Shown: positions 41,336-50,154 of the stretch, in pieces
How positions within the stretch are numbered: the first letter of the stretch is position 1
How the letters are laid out: each line of letters starts with the position of its first letter
NCBI GenBank assembly: GCA_964477085.1
Contig: CAYZDF010000006.1
Span: 13,192-77,191 of the forward strand
DNA from: Dichloromethanomonas sp964477085
GTDB lineage: Bacteria; Bacillota; Desulfitobacteriia; Desulfitobacteriales; Syntrophobotulaceae
Direction of reading: 5' to 3'
DNA length: 64,000 nucleotides
Translations under genes and position numbers: made by a program
The notes under the pieces: generated by a model
What the model was told of the DNA's origin: nothing
What the model saw: only the letters and a program-made list of their open reading frames with translations
The model's database searches: none

Positions 41336-43139
41336 TGAAATACGGGAACAGACTCTGGCGGCTGCCAACCTCGATCAAGACCGAAAGGGTACCAGAATCG
41401 TTGTTGGTATGGCAACTTGCGGGCTTGCAGCAGGTGCACAACCTGTCTATGATCTTTTCAAGGAAGAGATCCTGAAAAGGGGCCTGGCTCGTGTTACCCT
41501 GGCCCAGACCGGCTGTATAGGGACGTGCAGACTTGAACCTATTGTTGAAGTTTACGTACCGGGAAAAGAGAAAGTAACCTATGTTAAGGTTACGCCAGAA
41601 AAAGCAAAACGGATTGTCGCCGATCATCTCGGTAATGATGAAGTTATTGAAGAATACACAGAACAAATCAGCTTTGAATGCCAGGAACGGATCGCCCTGC
41701 GTAATTGCGGGATTATTAACCCTGAATTACTTGATGAATACATCGCCATGGGTGGTTATGAGGCCTTGGCGAAAGTATTGCTGCAGATGACACCTAAGGA
41801 TGTTATCGAGGAAATCAAACGTTCTGGTTTACGTGGCCGTGGAGGCGGAGGATTCCCGACAGGATTGAAATGGGAATTTGCATCCAAGAGTGAAGGTCAG
41901 AAGTATGTCTGCTGTAATGCGGATGAAGGAGACCCAGGTGCCTTCATGGATCGCAGCGTCCTGGAAGGTGACCCTCATTCTGTTATAGAAGCTATGGCCA
42001 TAGCAGGCTATGCTATTGGGTCTGATATGGGATATATCTATATCCGAGCCGAGTACCCCGTCGCAGTTAAACGGTTGGAAATTGCCATTAACCAGGCACG
42101 TCAGGCGGGTTTGCTGGGTGAAGATATTTTCGGCACCGGTTTTAACTTTGATCTGGAATTAAGACTGGGAGCAGGAGCTTTCGTATGTGGGGAAGAAACG
42201 GCTTTAATGATCTCCATCGAAGGTAAACGTGGCGAACCCAGACCCAGACCTCCTTTCCCTGCGGTAAAAGGGCTTTGGGGCAAACCTACGATCCTTAATA
42301 ATGTTGAAACTTATGCCAATATTCCAGAGATCATGATCAGAGGTGCTGATTGGTTCGCTTCAATGGGTACGGAAAAGAGCAAGGGAACCAAGGTCTTTGC
42401 CTTAGGCGGAAAAATTAACAACACGGGTCTGATTGAGATCCCTATGGGAACACCGCTTCGCCAAGTCATCTATGAACTGGGCGGCGGAATTCCTAAAGGC
42501 AAGAAATTTAAAGCTGCTCAAACAGGTGGTCCATCGGGCGGTTGTATCCCAGCCTCTCATATTGATACACCGATTGAATACGATACCCTGATTGAGTTAG
42601 GATCTATGATGGGTTCCGGGGGCTTAATTGTTATGGATGAAGATACCTGTATGGTTGACGTCGCTCGCTTTTTCTTGGAATTCACAGTCGAAGAGTCTTG
42701 CGGGAAATGTCCTCCATGCCGCATCGGGACTAAAAGGATGCTGGAAATTCTAGAAAGAATATGCAATAACGAAGGACGAGAAGATGACATCGAGATGCTT
42801 GAAAAGTTAGCTAAAACCATCAAGGCAGCATCACTTTGCGGTTTAGGCCAAACTGCCCCCAATCCTGTTTTGAGTACGCTGCGTTACTTCAGGGAAGAAT
42901 ATGATGCCCATATCATTGATAAAAAATGCCCGGCAGGAGTGTGTACGGCCTTCCTCCAGTATGTTATCAATGAAGAGAAGTGTCGCAAGTGTGGACTTTG
43001 TGCTCGTACTTGCCCAACCCGTGCGATCATTGGCAAACCGAAGCAACTTCATACCATCGATCATGAATTATGTATCAAGTGCGGCCAATGTATGAGCAAG
43101 TGTCCGGCTAAAGCCATTGAAAAGAAACAAAAACAGTGA
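41313..43139 (+). CDS. hydB: NuoF-like NADH/FMN subunit of bifurcating hydrogenase (HydB type)
   Basis: A 608-residue flavoprotein. N-terminal thioredoxin-like [2Fe-2S] domain (residues about 20-100, with GMATCGLAAG and TGCIGTCRLEP), then the NADH/FMN domain (GLRGRGGGGFPTGLKW, CNADEGDPGAFMDR), the cluster ESCGKCPPCRIGT, and at the end two ferredoxin clusters (CRKCGLCARTCP, CIKCGQCMSKCP). This extended architecture is the HydB/HndC type rather than complex I NuoF. ATG 41313 has GGAGGG 10 bases upstream; ATG 41304 is too close to it. Confidence 0.92.
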   Translation: MLTLKKLDEIREQTLAAANLDQDRKGTRIVVGMATCGLAAGAQPVYDLFKEEILKRGLARVTLAQTGCIGTCRLEPIVEVYVPGKEKVTYVKVTPEKAKRIVADHLGNDEVIEEYTEQISFECQERIALRNCGIINPELLDEYIAMGGYEALAKVLLQMTPKDVIEEIKRSGLRGRGGGGFPTGLKWEFASKSEGQKYVCCNADEGDPGAFMDRSVLEGDPHSVIEAMAIAGYAIGSDMGYIYIRAEYPVAVKRLEIAINQARQAGLLGEDIFGTGFNFDLELRLGAGAFVCGEETALMISIEGKRGEPRPRPPFPAVKGLWGKPTILNNVETYANIPEIMIRGADWFASMGTEKSKGTKVFALGGKINNTGLIEIPMGTPLRQVIYELGGGIPKGKKFKAAQTGGPSGGCIPASHIDTPIEYDTLIELGSMMGSGGLIVMDEDTCMVDVARFFLEFTVEESCGKCPPCRIGTKRMLEILERICNNEGREDDIEMLEKLAKTIKAASLCGLGQTAPNPVLSTLRYFREEYDAHIIDKKCPAGVCTAFLQYVINEEKCRKCGLCARTCPTRAIIGKPKQLHTIDHELCIKCGQCMSKCPAKAIEKKQKQ

Positions 43140-43151
43140 CGGCCAAGGATG

Positions 43152-43240
43152 CGTGAAGCATGCTTCACGAATGCCACGGTGACACGGACGACGGCACGGA
43201 AGTGCCTAGTGCGATTGTGTCATGGATGATACAACAATCG
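43152..43240. repeat. GC-rich multi-hairpin element between hydB and hydA
   Basis: In the 217-base hydB-hydA gap there are three consecutive inverted repeats: an 18-base perfect palindrome CGTGAAGCATGCTTCACG (43152-43169); GGCAC-GGAA-GTGCC (43193-43206); and CGATTGT/ACAATCG (43212-43218 with 43234-43240) with an inner TGTGTCA-TGGA-TGATACA. Base composition is visibly higher in GC than the surroundings. No open frame is present. It looks like a small repetitive or structured element inserted in an operon; its nature is not known to me. Confidence 0.6.
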
Positions 43241-43356
43241 ACTGGCAAGGAGCGGCAAACAGCCCATGGTTTCACAAAATGGCGGGCACTTTAAAGCATG
43301 TCATTACGCGTGTTAATTGTATAAAAATTGGCTAGGACTGAGAGGAGGAAGAGTTA

Positions 43357-45102
43357 ATGAAAAAGGTTACTCTTACGATTGACGGCCGCAGTGTGACGGT
43401 ACCGGAAGATTATACTGTCCTGCAGGCCGCAAGAGAATTATGTATAAAAATTCCAACACTATGTTTTCTTAGAGATATTAATGAGATTGGCGCATGCCGA
43501 ATGTGCCTGGTAGAGGTTAAAGGTGCCAGAGCATTACAGGCCTCTTGCGTTTTACCCGTTTCCGAAGGGATGGAGGTTAAAACCAACACCCCTCTCCTAA
43601 GGGAGACTCGTCAGACAATCCTGGAATTGATTCTTTCCAATCATCATCGCGAATGTACGACTTGTGTTCGCAGTCAGAACTGTGAGCTGCAGAATCTTGC
43701 CAGGGAAATGGGTATCAGAGAGATCTGGTTTAACACAGAGCCTTTCGAAACAGCTGTGGATTCACTCTCACCCTCTATTGTCCGTGACCAAAGTAAATGT
43801 ATTCTTTGCCGTCGCTGCGTGGCTGTCTGTCATGAAGTTCAGGGCGTTGGTGTCATTCAGGCCACCAATAGGGGTTTCCACACTACCATCGAGCCTGCGT
43901 TTGGGATGAGCTTAAATGAAGTATCCTGCATTAACTGTGGTCAGTGTATTCAAGCATGTCCTGTTGCTGCTCTGCGTGAGAAGGATGATACTGAGAGAGT
44001 ATGGGAAGCTTTAGGCAATCCAGATCTGCATGTTGTCGTGCAGACGGCTCCAGCTGTACGTGTTGCTCTTGGAGAAGAATTTGGCATGGAACCAGGGACG
44101 ATTGTGACTGGGAAACTGGCTAAAGCACTTCGGTTACTTGGTTTTGATAAGGTTTATGATACGGATTTTGCAGCAGATTTAACCATCATGGAAGAAGGGA
44201 CAGAATTAATCGGAAGGATCCAAAAAGACGGGAAACTCCCCTTGATTACTTCCTGCAGTCCTGGATGGGTTAAGTTCTTAGAATCCTATTATCCCGATTT
44301 CATTGACAATCTCTCAACCTGTAAATCTCCTCAACAAATGATGGGTGCTGTAATTAAAACCTATTATGCCGAAAAAGCCCAAATCGATCCCTCGAAGATT
44401 TTCGTAGTTTCGGTCATGCCCTGTACAGCTAAAAAACATGAGTGTGGAAGACCGGAAATGAAGGCATCGGGTTATCAGGATGTGGATGTTGTCATTACGA
44501 CCAGAGAACTGGCGTTGATGATAAAGCAATCCAATATTAACTTTAAGAATCTAAAAAGCGAAGAGTTCGATAACCCACTCGGCGAAAGCACAGGTGCTGC
44601 CGTCATCTTTGGCGCTACTGGCGGGGTTACAGAAGCTGCTCTGCGGACAGTTGCTGAGGTTCTGACCGGTCAAGAAGCTGCTGATATCGAGTATAAAGCT
44701 GTACGAGGCATAGAAGGCATCAAAGAAGCAAGTATCACGATAGGAAATTTGGAAGTTAAAGCCGCAGTAGCCCATGGTACTGGTAATGCTCGTATACTTT
44801 TAGATAAAATCAGAGCTGGGGAAGCGAATTATCATTTTATTGAAATTATGGCCTGCCCAGGTGGCTGCGTAACAGGCGGCGGACAACCAATCCGTACATC
44901 AGAAGAAAAATTATATAATGATTTCCGGGCCATCCGTGCCGAGGCAATTTATATAGCTGATCAACAACATCAAAACCGCAAGTCTCATCTTAATCCGGAA
45001 ATCAAAAAACTCTATGATGAATTCCTGGGATCACCTAATAGTCATAAAGCTCATGAGCTTTTGCATACTCACTACCAAAAACGGGATCTGTATTCTAAAT
45101 AA
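43357..45102 (+). CDS. hydA: [FeFe]-hydrogenase catalytic subunit (HydA type)
   Basis: A 581-residue iron-only hydrogenase. N-terminal [2Fe-2S] plant-type ferredoxin domain, the His-ligated cluster HHRECTTCVRSQNC, two [4Fe-4S] clusters (CILCRRCVAVC, CINCGQCIQACP) and the H-cluster domain with L1 TSCSPGW (Cys300), L2 MPCTAKKHE (Cys356) and L3 MACPGGCVTGGGQP (Cys500 and 504). The C-terminal small-subunit region (RAEAIYIADQQHQNRKSH...ELLHTHY) is present. With hydC and hydB upstream this is the trimeric NADH/ferredoxin bifurcating type. GGAGGA lies before ATG. Confidence 0.95.
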   Translation: MKKVTLTIDGRSVTVPEDYTVLQAARELCIKIPTLCFLRDINEIGACRMCLVEVKGARALQASCVLPVSEGMEVKTNTPLLRETRQTILELILSNHHRECTTCVRSQNCELQNLAREMGIREIWFNTEPFETAVDSLSPSIVRDQSKCILCRRCVAVCHEVQGVGVIQATNRGFHTTIEPAFGMSLNEVSCINCGQCIQACPVAALREKDDTERVWEALGNPDLHVVVQTAPAVRVALGEEFGMEPGTIVTGKLAKALRLLGFDKVYDTDFAADLTIMEEGTELIGRIQKDGKLPLITSCSPGWVKFLESYYPDFIDNLSTCKSPQQMMGAVIKTYYAEKAQIDPSKIFVVSVMPCTAKKHECGRPEMKASGYQDVDVVITTRELALMIKQSNINFKNLKSEEFDNPLGESTGAAVIFGATGGVTEAALRTVAEVLTGQEAADIEYKAVRGIEGIKEASITIGNLEVKAAVAHGTGNARILLDKIRAGEANYHFIEIMACPGGCVTGGGQPIRTSEEKLYNDFRAIRAEAIYIADQQHQNRKSHLNPEIKKLYDEFLGSPNSHKAHELLHTHYQKRDLYSK

Positions 45103-45133
45103 TACATCCATTCTTCGCGCTCAAATCGTTTTT

Positions 45134-45170
45134 AGCCTCCCATGTATTCAATTATATGGGGGGCTCTTTC
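45134..45170 (+). terminator. Terminator after hydA
   Basis: A 10-bp stem (45134-45143 with 45156-45165, one G-U pair), a 12-base loop and a T-rich tail. It lies 31 bases after hydA. Confidence 0.78.
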
Positions 45171-45192
45171 TGTTCGTAGAATATTTTATTGT

Positions 45193-45221
45193 TTGACTTA
45201 TTATTCATTAAAGAGTATATT
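45193..45221 (+). promoter_or_regulatory. Sigma-A promoter of corA
   Basis: TTGACT (45193-45198), a 17-base spacer and TATATT (45216-45221). The transcript would have a leader of about 215 bases before the GTG start. No Mg-sensing M-box or other known riboswitch was recognised in that leader; it contains the small hairpins listed at 45253-45314. Confidence 0.7.
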
Positions 45222-45252
45222 TTTTATAGGTTGTCATCTATAGAACCAGTAA

Positions 45253-45314
45253 AAGGACGGTGAGAAAACTGGACGGGGACAGTTGTTACGGAAGTAATTA
45301 TTTTTACGGAAGTA
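45253..45314. repeat. Small hairpin cluster with GGAA loops in the corA leader
   Basis: AAGGACGGT (45253-45261) is followed by AACTG/CAGTT (45267-45271 with 45280-45284, loop GACGGGGA) and two copies of TTAC-GGAA-GTA(A) (45286-45297 and 45304-45314). The GGGGACAGTT and GGACGGT words resemble repetitive extragenic sequences of the kind linked to REP-associated (RAYT) transposases, but no transposase is nearby. Confidence 0.45.
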
Positions 45315-45443
45315 CAAAAACAAACAAAATATTAAGCAGGAAAATGTCTTGTTTTCTCATAGACCAATACTTATTATGAGATGTTCTTGAGGCTGGAGTG
45401 AGATTCTGAGATGTTTTTCCTTGCGGAATTTGGGGGGGAAGCT

Positions 45444-46397
45444 GTGCTCAGAATCTACAAAAATGATGGTAGCACCTATCAGGAACTTGAAATTGAGAAT
45501 CTAGCCCGCAATATGTGGATAAACCTTATCAACCCTACTGTGGATGAGTTATTGCTCATCGCAGAAAAAACCAATACACCTTTAGATTTACTTAAGGCTG
45601 CATTGGACGAGGAAGAAAGACCACGTATTGAAATCGATGATGATTATGCGCTTATTCTAATCAATATTCCGGTCATGTTAAGTGAAACAAGCTATGATAC
45701 ACTGCCTTTAGGTATTATTATTACACCTGAAAATATCATTACAGTCTGTCTGGAGAATAATCCGGTTGTTCTGGAATTTAATGAGTATAACCGTCGTTCG
45801 TTTAATACAGCCAAAAAAACCAGATTTCTTTTTCAGATTCTTTACAAATCCGCTACCTATTATCTGAGATACTTACGTCAGATCAGCAGACTGAGTGAGC
45901 AAATTGAAGTCCATCTGCGGAAGACCATGAAGAATAAAGAACTATTCGAATTGATGGATCTTCAACAAGGTCTGACCTACTTTACCTCGTCTTTAAGAGC
46001 TAATGGTATTGTCATGGATCGCCTGCTGCGTATTCGCTCCAATAATCAATGCTGTCATCTAATTCAGATTTACGAAGAAGATGAAGATCTGTTGGAAGAT
46101 GTCATTATCGAGAATAACCAGGCTGTTCAAATGGTTGAGATGTACAGTAGGATTTTATCAGGAATGGCCGAAACTTTTGCTTCGATTATCTCCAACAATC
46201 TGAACATGGTCATGAAATTCTTGACATCGATGACGATCATACTTGCTATACCGACCATGATCGCAAGCTTTTGGGGAATGAATGTTAACGTACCGTTCGG
46301 TGAAACAAACCCCTATGGTTTTATCATTGTATCCGGTATTATTATTGCGATAACTGGAATAACAACTTACGTGCTCTTACGAAAGAATATCCTTTGA
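45444..46397 (+). CDS. corA: CorA-family magnesium/divalent cation channel
   Basis: A 317-residue two-helix CorA protein. The long N-terminal cytoplasmic alpha/beta and stalk domain is followed by two C-terminal membrane helices with the selectivity motif GMN in ASFWGMNVNVPFGE. GTG 45444 is chosen because a strong GGGGGGGAA lies 4-5 bases upstream and it gives MLRIYKNDG, the usual start of this subgroup; a longer frame from 45411 is unlikely. It is a single-gene transcript with its own promoter and terminator. Confidence 0.92.
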   Translation: MLRIYKNDGSTYQELEIENLARNMWINLINPTVDELLLIAEKTNTPLDLLKAALDEEERPRIEIDDDYALILINIPVMLSETSYDTLPLGIIITPENIITVCLENNPVVLEFNEYNRRSFNTAKKTRFLFQILYKSATYYLRYLRQISRLSEQIEVHLRKTMKNKELFELMDLQQGLTYFTSSLRANGIVMDRLLRIRSNNQCCHLIQIYEEDEDLLEDVIIENNQAVQMVEMYSRILSGMAETFASIISNNLNMVMKFLTSMTIILAIPTMIASFWGMNVNVPFGETNPYGFIIVSGIIIAITGITTYVLLRKNIL

Positions 46398-46413
46398 AAC
46401 GGTGTAATCCTTT

Positions 46414-46451
46414 AACCCTGTACCTTTTGTAAAGTACAGGGTTGTTTTATT
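46414..46451 (+). terminator. Terminator after corA
   Basis: A perfect 10-bp stem (46414-46423 with 46434-46443), a 10-base loop and GTTTTATT. It lies 16 bases after the corA stop. Confidence 0.85.
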
Positions 46452-46527
46452 AGCCCCCCATGCCCTTAAAGGCACCATCCAGAATGAAAATAGGGTTATA
46501 TTCAGGGTAGAAAAGAGGTCAATATCC

Positions 46528-47754
46528 ATGTCCCAGAATATCTTAACAGTGTCAGAAATCAATAATGAGATTAGTCAAGCATTAAGCAGACATGGAAAAC
46601 TATGGAATTGTTGGGTGACAGGAGAAATATCCAATTTCAAAGATCATATTCCATCAGGGCATTGGTATTTTACCCTTAAGGATGCCCAGTCAGGGATAAA
46701 AGCAGTTATGTTCAAAACCAAAACGATGACAGCTGCGTTTAAGCCAACGAACGGCATGAAAGTCATTATCAGGGGGAGTGTGCGCCACTATGAGAAAGAT
46801 GGAAGCGTGCAGCTTTATGCTGAGGAAATACACCCAAGTGGAGTGGGTGCACTCTATTTGGCTTTTGAACAACTGAAAAAAAGGTTAGCAGAAGAAGGAT
46901 TATTCGCTCCAGAGAAAAAGAGGCCTATTCCCAAATACCCTTCTAAGATCGCCATCGTGACCAGTAAGACAGGAGCGGCACTACAGGATATCTTGAATAT
47001 TGCCAGGAGACGGAATCCCAGGATCTCCTTGATTATCGTTCCATCTGCTGTTCAAGGGGAAGCCGCTCCCAGAGAGATTATTGCAGCCATTCAAAAAGTT
47101 AATCGGTTTCAAGATATTGACTTGTTAATCGTGGGGCGCGGTGGAGGTTCCCTAGAAGAACTATGGGCTTTTAATACAGAGGAAGTTGCCAGAGCTATTG
47201 CAGCTTCATCTATTCCTGTGATTTCAGCTGTAGGTCACGAAATCGACTATACTATCGCCGATTATGTGGCCGATCTGAGGGCTCCAACTCCATCTGCTGC
47301 AGCCGAGTTAGCCATTCCTGTTCTAGCTGAACTACAAGCTAGTGTTTTCTCTTATGAAGAGAAGTTAAACCTGAAGATGGTGGCTGTTCTGGAGAGGAAA
47401 AAACAGCGTGTGCACCAACTGATGACTGATCATACCTTGGCTAGACTAAATTGGAAATTAGAAAACGCCAGACAAGAGGTAGATCTTCTATCCATGCGGA
47501 TGCAAGAGGGTATGACTGGATTTATAACGGATAAAAATGGTATACTTAAACTGCTAAGCGCAAAGCTGGATTTGCTTAGCCCTTTAAGTATTCTGGGACG
47601 AGGTTATACCCTTGCATATACACCAAAGGGAGAAGTTTTGCATTCGGTCAAATCAGTAAAAACCGGTGATGATTTGTTGTTGAGGATGAAGGATGGACTG
47701 GTTGATTGTAAGGTTGAAGTAGTTCGAGAATCGCATAGCAAACCAGCTGATTAA
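46528..47754 (+). CDS. xseA: Exodeoxyribonuclease VII large subunit
   Basis: Catalytic subunit of the single-strand exonuclease ExoVII. The N-terminal OB domain (WVTGEISNFKDHIPSGHWYFTLKD) is followed by the catalytic region KIAIVTSKTGAALQDIL, VGRGGGSLEELWAFN and ISAVGHEIDYTIADYVADLRAPTPSAAAEL, then a coiled-coil tail and a C-terminal segment. 408 residues. AAGAGG 10 bases before ATG. First gene of the xseAB-ispA-dxs block. Confidence 0.96.
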   Translation: MSQNILTVSEINNEISQALSRHGKLWNCWVTGEISNFKDHIPSGHWYFTLKDAQSGIKAVMFKTKTMTAAFKPTNGMKVIIRGSVRHYEKDGSVQLYAEEIHPSGVGALYLAFEQLKKRLAEEGLFAPEKKRPIPKYPSKIAIVTSKTGAALQDILNIARRRNPRISLIIVPSAVQGEAAPREIIAAIQKVNRFQDIDLLIVGRGGGSLEELWAFNTEEVARAIAASSIPVISAVGHEIDYTIADYVADLRAPTPSAAAELAIPVLAELQASVFSYEEKLNLKMVAVLERKKQRVHQLMTDHTLARLNWKLENARQEVDLLSMRMQEGMTGFITDKNGILKLLSAKLDLLSPLSILGRGYTLAYTPKGEVLHSVKSVKTGDDLLLRMKDGLVDCKVEVVRESHSKPAD

Positions 47755-47844
47755 ATATTCGTACAGGATGATCTTGAACGCCAATGCTATGGAGAGTGAC
47801 ACAACTTTCTGTGTTTTTATAAACCTTTTGAGTGAGGAAATAGT

Positions 47845-48105
47845 ATGAATAAATTGGAAAATAAACAGAGTATTAGTTTTGAATCAGGCGTTCAGCGACT
47901 AGAGCAAATAGTCGCCGAACTTGATCAGAATAATCTTTCCTTGGAACAAGCTTTGGATCTATTTAGAGAAGGTATAGAATTAGTTAAATATTGTAATAAT
48001 CTCCTTGATTCCGCAGAAGCTAAGGTAAAAGTACTGATTGAAGATAATAAAGATGAAATCATCATGGACAATACCATGGAAAATATCATAATCTTTGAGG
48101 ATTGA
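47845..48105 (+). CDS. xseB: Exodeoxyribonuclease VII small subunit
   Basis: An 86-residue helical partner of XseA. SFESGVQRLEQIVAELDQNNLSLEQALDLFREG is the family core. A C-terminal tail of about 20 residues (acidic, MDNTMENIIIFED) is longer than in most XseB. It is 90 bases after xseA and overlaps the ispA ribosome site. Confidence 0.95.
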   Translation: MNKLENKQSISFESGVQRLEQIVAELDQNNLSLEQALDLFREGIELVKYCNNLLDSAEAKVKVLIEDNKDEIIMDNTMENIIIFED

Positions 48106-48113
48106 TAATCAAC

Positions 48114-48980
48114 ATGTTTAAAGAACAGTATAACAGTTATTTGGAACTTATCGAATTAAGCATGAAAAATCTACCTTTTGAGGACAACCTTATCTGTCAA
48201 AGTATGAATTATTCCCTGGTTGGGGGAGGAAAAAGGGTCAGACCTGTTCTAGCTCTGGCTTGTGCCGAAGTCGTTGGCGGCCACCCTGAACAATTTGTAC
48301 GCGCAGCAACGGCCCTAGAAATCATTCACACCTATTCCTTAATTCATGATGACTTACCGGCAATGGATGATGATGATTTCCGCAGAGGCAAACCGTCCAA
48401 TCATAAAGTCTTTGGCGAAGCAGCAGCAATCTTGGCCGGAGATGCTCTCTTAACACTCGCTTTTGAAATGCTGTCTGAACCTTTACCTGATCTTTTTGAA
48501 AAGCAGCTCCGGATCATACGGGAAACAGCTCAGGCTGTTGGCTGGCAGGGGATGGTCGGCGGTCAGGTACTGGATACTATCGGTAATGGTAGGCAAAATC
48601 GACTCGAAGATATCGAGAATATTCATCATCTGAAAACAGGGGCATTACTTAAGGCCTCAGCCAGACTGGGTGCTATCTTAGGCGGAGGAACCGAGCAGGA
48701 AATCGAAAACTTATCTCGTTATGCGACCTCTTTGGGTCTAGCCTTTCAAATTAAGGACGATATCTTAGATGTCGTGGGTTCCAGTGAAACGCTGGGAAAA
48801 CCTGCGGGTAGTGACGAGAAACTGGATAAACAGACTTACCCGACAATTCTAGGTATTGATGGTGCCTACAATCATCTTAAAAAGACAATTCAGTTTGCCA
48901 AAGAAGCATTAAGATCCTTTGGTTCTAGAGCTGCATTTTTATCTTCTTTAGCTGATTATGTTGAAAACCGTGAAAACTGA
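48114..48980 (+). CDS. ispA: Farnesyl/geranyl diphosphate synthase
   Basis: Prenyl transferase making FPP from IPP and DMAPP for isoprenoid and quinone precursors. Both Asp-rich motifs are present: DDLPAMDDDDFRRG (first) and KDDILDVVG (second), along with GGGKRVRP and LKTGALLKAS. 288 residues from ATG 48114; TTG 48102 is in frame but too close to the GAGG site. It sits with dxs, the first enzyme of the MEP pathway, 1.2 kb downstream. Confidence 0.94.
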   Translation: MFKEQYNSYLELIELSMKNLPFEDNLICQSMNYSLVGGGKRVRPVLALACAEVVGGHPEQFVRAATALEIIHTYSLIHDDLPAMDDDDFRRGKPSNHKVFGEAAAILAGDALLTLAFEMLSEPLPDLFEKQLRIIRETAQAVGWQGMVGGQVLDTIGNGRQNRLEDIENIHHLKTGALLKASARLGAILGGGTEQEIENLSRYATSLGLAFQIKDDILDVVGSSETLGKPAGSDEKLDKQTYPTILGIDGAYNHLKKTIQFAKEALRSFGSRAAFLSSLADYVENREN

Positions 48981-49014
48981 CCGTTTATCTTGTTAAGTTC
49001 ATGATGGTTATCTT

Positions 49015-49509
49015 ATGCAGTTTGAAAAACAAAGATGGTGGTTAAGCAATATGAATCACATTTCATCCGTATTCGATAATAAAATTATGTGGGTATCTCT
49101 ATTAGCCTGGATTCTTGCCCAAGCCGCCAAGATTATCCTTAATTTCATGTTAGAAAAAAAATGGAACTTCAGTCTTCTTGTCAGCTCCGGTGGATTTCCA
49201 AGTTCACATACCGCAATTGTTTGTGCGCTGGCTATAAGTATCGGAAGGGTAGAAGGTTGGGGATCTAGTTTATTTGCCATATCGGTTGCTTTAGCCGTTA
49301 TCGTTATGTATGATGCAGCTGGGGTCAGGAGAGCTGCCGGAAATCATGCCAGAGTCATCAATTATTTGGTGGAATGGATGCGGCTGCACCAGGCTGACCG
49401 CTTGGCAAACAATCTTCAGCAGGAAAGATTAAAGGAACTAATTGGACACACACCATTTGAGGTTTTTGGTGGTGCTATTCTAGGTTGTGCTATTGGTGTG
49501 TTTTTTTAG
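49015..49509 (+). CDS. Divergent PAP2 family membrane protein (YuiD-like)
   Basis: A 164-residue protein with about four membrane helices. SSGGFPSSHTAIVCALA and YDAAGVRRAAGNHARVIN are the hallmark of the divergent PAP2 family (YuiD in Bacillus), while LKELIGHTPFEVFGGAILGC ends it. Acid phosphatase activity has been supposed from the PSSH motif but not shown here. An alternative ATG at 49051 matches the family N-terminus about as well. It lies between ispA and dxs, where a lipid-phosphate role would fit. Confidence 0.85.
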   Translation: MQFEKQRWWLSNMNHISSVFDNKIMWVSLLAWILAQAAKIILNFMLEKKWNFSLLVSSGGFPSSHTAIVCALAISIGRVEGWGSSLFAISVALAVIVMYDAAGVRRAAGNHARVINYLVEWMRLHQADRLANNLQQERLKELIGHTPFEVFGGAILGCAIGVFF

Positions 49510-49556
49510 TTTTTCTTTTTTTATGTACGGTTTTTGGTTAGGAGGTAAGCATACCA

Positions 49557-50153
49557 TTGGCTGTAAAAAAGAAAAGAAGTGTTCGATATATTATCACCGT
49601 CCTTCTCGGGACCTTTATCATTGCCGTCATCCTTAGCAGTGGGGCGGAAGCAGTCTTAAGGTTCTTTCCATCCAGCTTGACCTGGATTCTCCTGATCATT
49701 GTGATTATGATCGGGGTTATTTTCGATATTATCGGTATTGCGGTTACTGCGGCAGATGAAGCTCCTCATCATGCGCGTGCAGCCAAGAAGGTATTTGGAG
49801 CGAGACAGTCTGTGTATCTGATTAAACGCTGTGATCGTGTTGCTAATTTTGCCAATGATATCGTCGGAGACATTACCGGAACCCTGAGCGGGGCGATGGG
49901 TGCAACTATTTTGATCAGTTTTATTCAGGATTATCCCCAATTAAGTGTATGGAGAGGTTTGCTCAACGTTTTATTACTGGCATCCATCGCATCTTTGACC
50001 GTTACCGGTAAAGCTTGGGGGAAGACTCTCGCTATTAACGAAGCTAATCGAATTATTGATATTACAGGCAGAGTCATTGCAGGATTCGAGAAATTTATAG
50101 GTATCAATTTCACCAAAGCCAATACCAAGGCCAATAAAAGAGGAGGAAAATGA
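49557..50153 (+). CDS. Uncharacterised membrane protein between the PAP2 gene and dxs
   Basis: A 198-residue protein starting at TTG with AGGAGGT 10 bases upstream. Three or four membrane helices (about 10-30, 41-63 and 132-152, with a possible one near 105-120). The stretch IFDIIGIAVTAADEAPHHARAAKKVFGARQS has the rhythm of a DUF21/CNNM (CorB-like) transport domain, but CBS and CorC domains are absent, so this is only a resemblance. The C-terminus is basic. It is 2 bases before dxs and therefore probably co-transcribed. Confidence 0.6.
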   Translation: MAVKKKRSVRYIITVLLGTFIIAVILSSGAEAVLRFFPSSLTWILLIIVIMIGVIFDIIGIAVTAADEAPHHARAAKKVFGARQSVYLIKRCDRVANFANDIVGDITGTLSGAMGATILISFIQDYPQLSVWRGLLNVLLLASIASLTVTGKAWGKTLAINEANRIIDITGRVIAGFEKFIGINFTKANTKANKRGGK

Positions 50154-50154
50154 T

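Noticed and set aside
41223..41666. A 147-codon antisense frame over the hydC-hydB junction.
   Set aside because: It is antisense to two well-supported genes and has no family motif.
45222..45443. A Mg-sensing M-box in the corA leader.
   Set aside because: None of the conserved M-box words were seen; only small hairpins are present.
46228..46320. WGMN instead of YGMN in CorA taken as a broken selectivity filter.
   Set aside because: The GMN core is intact and an aromatic residue before it is normal variation.
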